Origin: JAJOKK01 sp965370555
Lineage (GTDB): Bacteria > Bipolaricaulota > Bipolaricaulia > UBA7950 > UBA9294
Assembly (NCBI GenBank): GCA_965370555.1
Contig: CBDUVB010000042.1
Span: 1-16,226, forward strand
Reading direction: 5' to 3'
Length of the DNA: 16,226 nt
The stretch's first letter is position 1. Every line of letters begins with the position of its first letter. Below are positions 1-6,158 of the stretch, in pieces. The position numbers were made by a program, and so were the translations under genes. The notes beneath the pieces were generated by a model, which searched no databases, was not told the DNA's origin, and saw nothing but the letters and a program-made list of their open reading frames with translations.

Positions 1-85
1 ATTTTTCATCCCCGCCCTCCCGGGACGGGGCATTCAAATGCTGTTTCTCGTAAACCCCATCTCTTCATCTCTTAATTCCCACAAG

Positions 86-115
86 TTTACAAACGCGCGG
101 GGTTTCGGCTATTCT
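86..115 (+). promoter_or_regulatory. candidate sigma70-type promoter for the protease transcript
   Basis: A TTTACA box (86-91) and a TATTCT box (110-115) are separated by 18 bp, which is close to the bacterial housekeeping consensus. Initiation would fall near base 122 and give a leader of about 125 nt before the protease start at 246. The leader contains an 11-codon open frame. The call rests only on the two hexamers and their spacing. Confidence 0.35.
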
Positions 116-132
116 TTCCTTAAGAGGGGAGC

Positions 133-168
133 ATGAAGAACGTTGCTCTGCTAGTTCTCAGCTGTTAG
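133..168 (+). CDS. 11-codon leader ORF upstream of the protease (tentative)
   Basis: ATG at 133 follows a GAGGGGAGC ribosome-binding-like sequence, and the frame reads MKNVALLVLSC before a TAG at 166-168. The residues look like the start of a signal peptide (Lys, then hydrophobic residues, ending in Cys). It could be a translated upstream ORF in the protease leader, the stump of a lost secreted-protein gene, or chance. It ends 77 bp before the protease start, so the two genes would not be translationally coupled. Confidence 0.25.
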   Translation: MKNVALLVLSC

Positions 169-245
169 CCAAGTGTAAACCCCTTGCGTGCCTGATATCC
201 TTTGGTGTAACTTTCCTGTTGGAATTATTCATGAGGTGATCGTTC

Positions 246-2795
246 ATGCGAAGGATTTGTGTGTGGGTTATAGTGCTAGTTGTTGTGGCAGTCGCAGGAG
301 TACAGGGGTTAAGCGAGTGGGGAAAACCATTCACGGAGGATCAGGTAATACCCAGTTTAGAGACTGCGTTGCAACAGTTGGCGCAATGTGCGCAGAACAC
401 TCCTCATCAAGCCAAAAAGCTCGCGTCGAAACTGGGGATGTTTTACAAAGAGGACCGCATTCGCGTTGTGGTGGAGGCCGACGACTCTCTTTCCGCGAAT
501 GAGATAAACCGGCTAGGCGGCGAGGTCCTTGCGCGGGCCGATGCGTTCAACCTTATAGAGGTCGATATCCCCGTGGTAGGTTTGCTGGAGCTTGCTCGCC
601 TTCCTGGTGTAAGTTTTGTCCGGCGGGCGTATCACCCGGTTCCCTTCGTGGTCTCCGAAGGGGTACAGGCGACTGGGGCACAGGCCTGGCAACAGGCTGG
701 ATACTTAGGCCAAGGGGTTCGAGTGGCTGTGATCGACGCTGAGTTTGGCGGCCTTTCTCAGGCGCTTGCAGCGGGCGAGATTGATCACGTGATCTTCAGG
801 CGCGATTACACTGGTGAGGGATTGGAAACAGCCGGTGTGCACGGTACCGCCTGCGTGGAGATCGTGCACGATATGGCTCCGCAGGCCGAACTTCTACTGA
901 TGAAGATCAGGAATGAAGTGCAACTCTCAAACGCAGTTGAAGATGCGATCGCCTACGGAGCAAACCTGATCACCTGCTCGCTAGGGTGGTTCAACACCAA
1001 CTTCTACGACGGCACGGGCATCGTTCCAGACATTGTCTCGCACGCGGTGCAGAATGGAATCCTGTGGGTGAACGCAGCGGGAAACTCGGCAAATGGTGGA
1101 CACTGGGAGGGCGATTGGCAGAACACTGACATGGATGAGTGGCTGGATTTCGCCCCTTTGGATGAGGAGAACAACTTCCACCTTAGTGGCGGACAGTCTG
1201 TCATTCTATGGCTCACCTGGGATGCTTGGCCGGCGACCGATCAAGACTACGACCTCTACTTGGTGGACGGGCGCGGTGGTATCGTTGCGTCCTCTGAGAA
1301 CTGGCAGACTGGCACACAGGAACCGACGGAAATGATCTTCTTCCGAGCACCCGCTGCCGGCAACTACGGTATCAAGATTGAAGCCTATGACGCGCCAGCT
1401 CATCCCAGAATGGAACTCTTCTGCCGTCCTTATGCGCTTCCTTTGGAATACAATGTGGCAGCCAGCTCCATCTGTGCACCAGCGAACGCTCCATTTGTCT
1501 TGACCGTTGGGGCGATCGACTGGCAGGATTGGGAAACTGGTCCACAGGAGGCATTCAGCTCACAGGGGCCTACCAATAGCAGCCGGCACGCTGTTTCCAT
1601 CACCAAACCCGATATCTGTGGTCCTGATGGAGTCTCCGGTCTCTCCTATGAGGCGTTTTACGGCACCTCTGCTTCCTGCCCACACGCGGCGGGGGCGGCT
1701 GCTCTTCTATGGTCTGCGCACCCTAGTTGGTCGCTTGACAACGTACGGGATTGGCTAGAATTGAATGCGATCGATATGGGCCCTTGGGGAAAGGATAACT
1801 TATACGGTCATGGTCGCCTTCACATACCGTTAACTGACGGAAGCGATCTCTGCACTCTACTGCGTTCAAACTGGAATCTGATCTCGTTGCCAGTGGATCC
1901 GGATGACAGCGATCCGCAAGCAGTGTTCGATGAGATCATCGGCCCCTTGTACTTGTGCACGTATGACAGCGAGGCAGAGAGCTTCGATTGGGTTGACAAG
2001 CCTCCTTCCGCCACGGCGGGCACGGCTGGGACACTGGCCAATGTGGGTCCGTTTGGGGGCTATTGGGTTGCTGTTCCGGAAAACACGGATATCTGTGTAG
2101 ATGGCACCCTATTGAGCGGGGATCAAACCATCGAGTTGGAAACTTCCGGTTGGCACATGATCGGGACACCCTACCCGGTCGCATGGGGAGATGGGAACGG
2201 AGGGACGATAACCATCACTCAAGAGGGGCAAACACTGCCCCTGAAGAGTGCAGTTGCAGCGGGCTGGATTTACGGGACGATCTGGATGTGGAATGCGGAT
2301 GCGAAAGCGTGGATCAAGTCCACGGTTTATGCGGGTACGACGCTTGATCCATGGACGGGCTACTGGATCCACACTTTAGTAGATGATCTGACGCTTAACT
2401 TCTCGGAGACGTCTGGCCCTCAAGGATTGTCATCCGGACTGTTGCCGATGGACGGTGCGCCAATGGCGGACCCACCAATACCCTGGAAACCCTCCCTTGA
2501 GTTCGCAGCTTTGAGGGTGGTAAGCGAGCCGAATCCGGTGATGGACGGGCACTCGACGATGTTTCGAGTGCTTGGAATATGCCCCTGCAGCGTCAGAGGA
2601 CTTCGGGTTGAGGTCTATGACCTAGCGGGTTATCTTGTGTGGGAAGGGGATACGATAGCATCATACCTTCTGTGGAACACTCTCAGCACCTTTAGTGTTC
2701 CCCTTGCCAACGGGGTCTATCTTTACCGCGCAGCGGCAAAGATAAGGGATGAGTGGGTAACCATGCCTGTTGGGAAGCTGGCCATCTTGCAGTAG
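246..2795 (+). CDS. secreted S8 (subtilisin-like) serine protease with duplicated module and C-terminal sorting-like domain
   Basis: This is a large exported peptidase of 849 aa. ATG at 246 is preceded by GAGGTG with 7-nt spacing. Residues 1-21 form a signal peptide (MRRICVWVIVLVVVAVAGVQG). Residues about 30-130 look like a propeptide. The S8 catalytic set is visible: Asp164 in VIDAEFGG, His199 in GVHGTA, the oxyanion Asn280 in NAAGN, and Ser475 in GTSASCPHAAGA. Between Asn280 and the VLTVGAID strand (about 419-425) sits an extra segment of about 110 residues. Its stretch DYDLYLVD...AGNYGIKIEAYD resembles a PPC-like beta-sandwich inserted in the catalytic domain. Residues about 541-719 are a two-fold module (SNWNLISLPV...GGYWVAV, then SGWHMIGTPY...GYWIHTL) that also occurs in the beta-helix protein at 6735-10898. 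Residues about 756-849 form a FlgD-Ig/T9SS type A-like C-terminal domain (EPNP..., VEVYDLAG, LANGVYLYR, ending KLAILQ). It is probably displayed on or released from the cell surface. The gene is followed 137 bp later by a PorV/PorQ-like gene on the same strand. Substrate unknown. Confidence 0.95.
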   Translation: MRRICVWVIVLVVVAVAGVQGLSEWGKPFTEDQVIPSLETALQQLAQCAQNTPHQAKKLASKLGMFYKEDRIRVVVEADDSLSANEINRLGGEVLARADAFNLIEVDIPVVGLLELARLPGVSFVRRAYHPVPFVVSEGVQATGAQAWQQAGYLGQGVRVAVIDAEFGGLSQALAAGEIDHVIFRRDYTGEGLETAGVHGTACVEIVHDMAPQAELLLMKIRNEVQLSNAVEDAIAYGANLITCSLGWFNTNFYDGTGIVPDIVSHAVQNGILWVNAAGNSANGGHWEGDWQNTDMDEWLDFAPLDEENNFHLSGGQSVILWLTWDAWPATDQDYDLYLVDGRGGIVASSENWQTGTQEPTEMIFFRAPAAGNYGIKIEAYDAPAHPRMELFCRPYALPLEYNVAASSICAPANAPFVLTVGAIDWQDWETGPQEAFSSQGPTNSSRHAVSITKPDICGPDGVSGLSYEAFYGTSASCPHAAGAAALLWSAHPSWSLDNVRDWLELNAIDMGPWGKDNLYGHGRLHIPLTDGSDLCTLLRSNWNLISLPVDPDDSDPQAVFDEIIGPLYLCTYDSEAESFDWVDKPPSATAGTAGTLANVGPFGGYWVAVPENTDICVDGTLLSGDQTIELETSGWHMIGTPYPVAWGDGNGGTITITQEGQTLPLKSAVAAGWIYGTIWMWNADAKAWIKSTVYAGTTLDPWTGYWIHTLVDDLTLNFSETSGPQGLSSGLLPMDGAPMADPPIPWKPSLEFAALRVVSEPNPVMDGHSTMFRVLGICPCSVRGLRVEVYDLAGYLVWEGDTIASYLLWNTLSTFSVPLANGVYLYRAAAKIRDEWVTMPVGKLAILQ

Positions 2796-2932
2796 GATTC
2801 ACCGCAGTGCTTCTGGGGGCTGGCGCGGAATCCGGAGCCTCTCCCGTGCGACCTTCTGTTGAAGGAAGTTTCTCCTGGTATTATTGGGAAAGCCGGATAA
2901 GATTACGCTAATGTCATTCTTGGGAGGATGTT

Positions 2933-3922
2933 ATGCGGTACGTTATGCTTTTGTTGAGTTTATTGTGTCTTAGTTTGAGCTTGAGTGCTCTTGCGGAAGG
3001 AACGAATGAGGGTGCCTTTGTGCGTGATGGCATCGGTGCTCGCGCCTTCGCGTTGGGAGGAGCTTTTGTAGCGATAGCCGATGACTCTTCGGCAGCCTAC
3101 TGGAACCCCGCCGGACTTGCCTATCTGGATGGGTATCACCTGGGGGGAATGCACGTTGGGGGAAGGTTCGACATCGAGGATATCAAGTACCAAAACCTGA
3201 GCCTGCTGGCAAAACCTGTTCAGACGGGAAGCTATTCTGGCCTTGGAGTGGGAATAACGTGGGTGAACCATATCGTCTCCGGTATCCCGTATAGCGATGG
3301 AGGAACGTTCAGCGATAATCAATCGCTCTTCCTCTTCTCTGCCGCGCTACCCTTTGGCGTGGGGGAGGAGTGGGAAATGGCTGTTGGGACAAACCTGAAG
3401 TACTATCGGCACACGCTCCTGACCGGTGTAGGAAGCGGAGTGGGGGTCGATCTGGGAGTCCTTTTCCATTGGAATATCGGGGACACCCCATTCTCCCTGG
3501 GGGTCACCTCGATGGATACTTTGGAGACAATCGTATCCTGGAGTGGGACCGAACACAATCCCAAGAACTACGTTCCTTGGATCATCAAGGGAGGAGTATC
3601 GACCGTGTTGGCTGATGGGATAATTCGCCTGTCTGGAGATGTCGACTTTTCGGGTTCCCCTCTCCATTCAGATTTTCCGCGTTATTCACACCTGGACCGT
3701 GTTCACCTGGGAATAGAACTGCTTCCCGTCTCACAATTCGCTCTTCGTGGAGGATTGATCGTTTGGCGAGATGGGACGAAACGGTTGAGTGCTGGGGTTG
3801 GAATAAGTATATGGCAAGGTTTGACCATCGATTACGCTTACGTGAAGGGGAGTGAAGACGGTTTAGAAGGAGATACGCACATCCTCTCTGCGGAGTTTTC
3901 TATCTCTAGTCCTGGAGAGTAG
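2933..3922 (+). CDS. PorV/PorQ-like (UPF0164-type) outer-membrane barrel protein
   Basis: The protein has 329 aa. ATG at 2933 is preceded by GGGAGG with 5-nt spacing. Residues 1-21 are a signal peptide ending in ALA, and the mature protein starts EGTNEG. The family signature is clear just after it: GIGARAFALGGAFVAIADD...AAYWNPAGLAYL at about residues 30-65. Alternating hydrophobic strands follow, with AEFSI close to the C terminus as expected for an outer-membrane beta barrel. Relatives in the FadL-like PorV/PorQ/UPF0164 families are usually about 300-400 aa. In type IX secretion PorV carries cargo that bears a C-terminal sorting domain, and the protease just upstream has such a domain, so a partnership is plausible but inferred. 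A second copy lies at 11026-11964. No convincing terminator follows. PorV versus PorQ versus a generic UPF0164 barrel cannot be decided here. Confidence 0.85.
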   Translation: MRYVMLLLSLLCLSLSLSALAEGTNEGAFVRDGIGARAFALGGAFVAIADDSSAAYWNPAGLAYLDGYHLGGMHVGGRFDIEDIKYQNLSLLAKPVQTGSYSGLGVGITWVNHIVSGIPYSDGGTFSDNQSLFLFSAALPFGVGEEWEMAVGTNLKYYRHTLLTGVGSGVGVDLGVLFHWNIGDTPFSLGVTSMDTLETIVSWSGTEHNPKNYVPWIIKGGVSTVLADGIIRLSGDVDFSGSPLHSDFPRYSHLDRVHLGIELLPVSQFALRGGLIVWRDGTKRLSAGVGISIWQGLTIDYAYVKGSEDGLEGDTHILSAEFSISSPGE

Positions 3923-4035
3923 ATGAAAAGGATCTGTGGAACGGAGCGCAAACTGCCATCAGTAACCAGCTGTTAGTGATCAGGGAAATCCAGGCTTTTT
4001 TCTGCTGTTTACGAGAACCGTGAAGACACGGGGAT

Positions 4036-4407
4036 CTAGGCATCCATCGACAGCTTGGTCTTTATCTTCTTAATCTCGCTCTTGTTCGTCTTTACGTCGC
4101 CTTCTACCCGCCTGATCCATGCCGTAGTAGCAACTCGTTCCTCATCCAGGCGGGTGAAAATCCCTATCATCTCGTCCTGCCCACGCAGAAGCTCATCCAA
4201 GCGTTCGTTGACCTCATCAAAACGTTCGTTGACCTCATCTTTGGTGGCCATTTGCTCGCGGTTTTCGACAACCTGGAGAGCGATCCTATCAAGCTTCGCG
4301 CTATTCGCATCGATCTTCCTGCTGTTCGCATCGATCTTATCAGTGAGCTCCTTCTTCACCTGATCGAGGTCTTTCTTGGTCGCTGGTTCGTCGCGGTGTG
4401 CGTTCAT
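4036..4407 (-). CDS. small coiled-coil protein with IDAN heptad repeats
   Basis: The protein has 123 aa, is soluble and is highly charged. An upstream in-frame GTG at 4417-4419 would add four residues. The ATG at 4405-4407 is preferred because GGAGG lies 5 nt before it and because the paralog at 6159-6548 starts at the same point (MDGQRDAPATK versus MNAHRDEPATK). Residues about 22-40 carry IDANSxK heptads. The rest is long amphipathic helix (VNERFDEVNERLDELL, then EGDVKTNKSEIKKIKTKL), so a parallel coiled coil is likely. No enzymatic motif is visible and the function is unknown. It has its own strong promoter (4426-4454). Related small coiled-coil proteins lie at 5763-6062 and 6159-6548. Confidence 0.7.
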   Translation of the reverse strand: MNAHRDEPATKKDLDQVKKELTDKIDANSRKIDANSAKLDRIALQVVENREQMATKDEVNERFDEVNERLDELLRGQDEMIGIFTRLDEERVATTAWIRRVEGDVKTNKSEIKKIKTKLSMDA

Positions 4408-4425
4408 AGGCACCTCCACTGGATA

Positions 4426-4454
4426 GTTATAGCGACTACCGGTAGAGCTGTCAA
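4426..4454 (-). promoter_or_regulatory. strong sigma70-type promoter of the coiled-coil gene at 4036-4407
   Basis: On the minus strand a perfect TTGACA (4449-4454) is followed by 17 bp and TATAAC (4426-4431). Transcription would begin near 4419, just upstream of the GGAGG ribosome-binding site and the ATG at 4405-4407. The leader is therefore very short. Confidence 0.75.
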
Positions 4455-4539
4455 ACTTCTCGATGAGGTTAAATGGTAACGAGTGAACGAGATCGCTTCT
4501 GGGAGGAAAATACTCAATCCGAAGATGTCTGGTAAGATG

Positions 4540-4749
4540 TCAGTCCTTGAGCAGCTTGAGACGCTTTAGGTCCTCTTCGCTCCACTGAGCCTGCTTGCCA
4601 ATCATGCTTTGCAGGGTGCCGATCTTAAAGGTTTGACCAGGATGGTGGAAGGTCACGGTAACTCTACGGCCATCGGCGTGTGCATAGCGATGGTGTGATC
4701 CTCGTCGACGCTTACGGCAAAATCCATCCCTCTCCAAGGCCGTGATCAA
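4540..4749 (-). CDS. hicA: HicA-family toxin (mRNA interferase), N terminus altered
   Basis: HicA toxins are small dsRBD-fold mRNA interferases neutralised by HicB. The 69-residue frame keeps the family core: ITALERDGF, then RRRGSHHRYAH with the conserved histidine region (His19/His20), then VTVTFHHPG and KIGTLQSMI, followed by a charged tail. The frame stays open upstream to a stop at 4852-4854 but contains no ATG or GTG. The only listed-type start is TTG at 4747-4749, with AGGGA 8 nt upstream inside a hairpin. Homologs normally begin a few residues earlier, so the natural 5' end seems to have been replaced by the repeat mosaic at 4759-4960. The partner hicB (4986-5255) lies 236 bp upstream on the same strand, whereas hic genes are usually adjacent. 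Whether the toxin is still made is uncertain. Confidence 0.75.
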   Translation of the reverse strand: MITALERDGFCRKRRRGSHHRYAHADGRRVTVTFHHPGQTFKIGTLQSMIGKQAQWSEEDLKRLKLLKD

Positions 4750-4758
4750 TTTGAGATT

Positions 4759-4779
4759 CCCTGTGGTCTTGCCACAGGG
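4759..4779. repeat. perfect 8-bp-stem hairpin at the hicA 5' end
   Basis: CCCTGTGG (4759-4766) and CCACAGGG (4772-4779) are perfect inverted repeats around a 5-nt loop. The hairpin begins ten bases upstream of the only candidate hicA start codon (TTG, 4747-4749). In hicA mRNA it would fold over the possible ribosome-binding site. Confidence 0.7.
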
Positions 4780-4790
4780 TTTCCTTATCC

Positions 4791-4825
4791 CCCTCTCCTT
4801 GATAGGAGAGGGTCGGGGTGAGGTG
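4791..4825. repeat. REP-like palindromic element (CCCTCTCCT/AGGAGAGGG)
   Basis: CCCTCTCCT (4791-4799) and AGGAGAGGG (4804-4812) form a 9-bp stem with a 4-nt loop, followed by the tail TCGGGGTGAGGTG. Sequences of this form are familiar as dispersed intergenic REP-type elements in unrelated bacteria. It lies between hicB and hicA. Confidence 0.65.
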
Positions 4826-4842
4826 AAATAATGAAATCCCGG

Positions 4843-4876
4843 TTTTGACCTTCAGGTCGTGACCTTCAGGTCAAAA
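4843..4876. repeat. nested dyad: two GACCTTCAGGTC boxes
   Basis: GACCTTCAGGTC occurs at 4847-4858 and again at 4861-4872. Each copy is a near-palindrome, and the pair is flanked by TTTT and AAAA so that the whole 34 bp is also a near-palindrome. It could be a repeat-element end or an operator. It contains the upstream stop codon (4852-4854) of the open hicA frame. Confidence 0.6.
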
Positions 4877-4897
4877 TGAAATTAGCGGAATACTCCG

Positions 4898-4980
4898 TAG
4901 TCTTGCTGCGGGGATCGTCAATTTCAAGGGATTTCTTTATTTTTGCCAGCCGTAAGGCTGCGGAATTTGCTGTAGTCGAT
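4898..4980. repeat. further palindromic repeat fragments between hicB and hicA
   Basis: Two fragments of the type CCGTAGTCTTGCTGCGGGG and CCAGCCGTAAGGCTGCGG lie here. The second contains a small stem CAGCC (4947-4951) / GGCTG (4956-4960). They resemble dispersed intergenic palindromes. Together with the three elements to the left they fill nearly the whole 236-bp hicB-hicA gap. Confidence 0.45.
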
Positions 4981-4985
4981 CTCGC

Positions 4986-5255
4986 TCATATGGCAACGCT
5001 AATGGCTGGCTCATCAAGGACTTTAATCTCGTTCTCCGGTCCAGTAGGAATAGGCCTGCCTTCCTCCAAGAACTCTTCCAGGATCATCTCCAGGACTTCG
5101 TGGATGTTCTTGAGGGCCTCTTCCTTGGTCTCGCCCCAGGTTGAGGCACCTTCCGCCTCAAGGATCGGGATATGAGCACGCCAGACCACTGCGCTCTCAG
5201 GCTCATCAGGCCATCGATCCTCTTCAAGGACGATACGAAAGATGTAGGTCTTCAT
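4986..5255 (-). CDS. hicB: HicB-family antitoxin
   Basis: The protein has 89 aa. ATG at 5253-5255 is chosen because a strong GGAGGAGGGGG ribosome-binding sequence precedes it and the family motif begins there (MKTYIFRIVLEEDRW). A longer in-frame extension to 5348 would run through the promoter. The HicB degraded RNase-H-like fold is recognisable: a first strand with EEDRW, then WRAHIPILEAEGASTWGETKEEALKNIHEVLEMILEEFLEEG, then IPTGPENEIKVLDEPAISVAI. It should bind and silence HicA and autorepress its own operon. Its partner toxin lies downstream at 4540-4749, separated by palindromic repeats instead of being directly adjacent. Confidence 0.85.
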   Translation of the reverse strand: MKTYIFRIVLEEDRWPDEPESAVVWRAHIPILEAEGASTWGETKEEALKNIHEVLEMILEEFLEEGRPIPTGPENEIKVLDEPAISVAI

Positions 5256-5298
5256 CCCCCTCCTCCGACTTCCCCTACTCGAGGCTTGCCATAATGTG

Positions 5299-5327
5299 AA
5301 GATACGGCAACAGAATTTTCTTGTCAA
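5299..5327 (-). promoter_or_regulatory. sigma70-type promoter of hicB
   Basis: On the minus strand TTGACA (5322-5327) is followed by exactly 17 bp and TATCTT (5299-5304). The predicted start is near 5292, giving a leader of about 35-40 nt before the hicB ATG. Confidence 0.7.
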
Positions 5328-5348
5328 GGATAGACTTGTGTCACTCAA

Positions 5349-5762
5349 AATGAGTTAAGAGTGATGGGGAGAGGAAGGCGGTAAGGGGTATGGATTAAGA
5401 ATTACAGAGCTGATTAGGTGGATTCATGGAGTTCGTTGAGTTTGCAGGTGTCGATGCAGGTTGCTACTTGGCGATGGTTGAGTCCCCTGAACCGAGGAAC
5501 GTTACAAGTTCCCTCTAATGCAGGGGAGGATACCGAACTTCGTGCTGTGGATGTCCGTGTGTGGCTTTCATGGTTAGAGTCCAGGCGCGTAATGCTTAAG
5601 ACCGGGTACCGCCCCATGGCAAATCCCCCTGATGAATCTCATAGCACCCCCGCTCAGATTCCAGAGTGTTGCGGTAGTCTTCATACAGGGGCTTGATCCT
5701 TCGAGCCTGTTTCCCAATTCTCATACCTCTGCCGCTTTCCACTATGTCGCAAGCTTCTTTTT
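5349..5762. other. 414-bp stretch with no supported gene
   Basis: Short open frames exist on both strands (plus 5418-5696, minus 5414-5617), but neither has a recognisable protein pattern. The plus-strand frame has no obvious ribosome-binding site. The one clear structure is the two-tier stem-loop at 5484-5526. The segment separates the hic operon from the coiled-coil operon and could be a decayed gene or a mobile-element remnant. Confidence 0.5.
5484..5526. ncRNA. two-tier stem-loop, possible structured RNA
   Basis: An outer stem CCCCTG (5484-5489) / CAGGGG (5521-5526) encloses an inner stem GAGGAAC (5494-5500) / GTTCCCTC (5508-5515, one bulged base) around a 7-nt loop. The folding is clear in the sequence but the identity is not. 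It could be part of a mobile-element end or a small RNA. No known RNA family is recognised. Confidence 0.3.
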
Positions 5763-6062
5763 TCAGGCTTCTTTATCTTGGACTTGCTGTTTGTTTAGCC
5801 ACTCCGCGTTCTCACGTTCTATACGGCTAACCATATCTGTGACCATTGCCAACAGCTTGTTGAGCCGACGCATAACCTGCTCAAACCCTTTACGAAAATC
5901 CTCCTTGGTTGCTAGTGCTCTCGTCGTCTCCCTGCTCTTGCGGAAGTAAGCATCAAGCTCTTCAGCAGTGTAACCCTTGCCATCAGCCTTGCCGCGGAGC
6001 ACCTCCTCTATCCTAGCGATTATGTCCTCGTCAGTTAATTCATCATGCAAGAGGTTGTTCAT
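5763..6062 (-). CDS. small charged coiled-coil protein
   Basis: The protein has 99 aa. Upstream starts exist (TTG at 6072-6074, ATG at 6063-6065). The ATG at 6060-6062 is preferred because GGGAG lies 5 nt before it. The N-terminal part (NNLLHDELTDEDIIARIEEVLRG, about residues 2-24) and YTAEELDAYFRKSRE look like short helices. Residues about 50-95 (ATKEDFRKGFEQVMRRLNKLLAMVTDMVSRIERENAEWL) form a long amphipathic helix. The ATKEDF element recalls ATKKDL/ATKEGL in the two neighbouring coiled-coil proteins. It lies about 50 bp downstream of the frame-corrected end of the gene at 6159-6548 and probably shares its transcript. The function is unknown and no catalytic motif is visible. Confidence 0.6.
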   Translation of the reverse strand: MNNLLHDELTDEDIIARIEEVLRGKADGKGYTAEELDAYFRKSRETTRALATKEDFRKGFEQVMRRLNKLLAMVTDMVSRIERENAEWLNKQQVQDKEA

Positions 6063-6158
6063 CATCTCTCCCAAATGGATATGGAAGGCCGTGCGAGTGC
6101 TGCCTGTGTCATGCCTACGGCATTGCCAGCTTCGTCTTGATCTTATCCACGTCCTTTT

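Noticed and set aside
5256..5348. N-terminal extension of HicB to 5348
   Set aside because: The extension runs through the TTGACA-N17-TATCTT promoter and lacks HicB similarity. The ATG at 5253-5255 has a strong ribosome-binding site and starts the family motif.
5418..5696. 92-codon plus-strand open frame as a possible gene or transposase fragment
   Set aside because: No family motif, no credible ribosome-binding site, and it overlaps the two-tier stem-loop. I could not link it to any transposase or reverse transcriptase.
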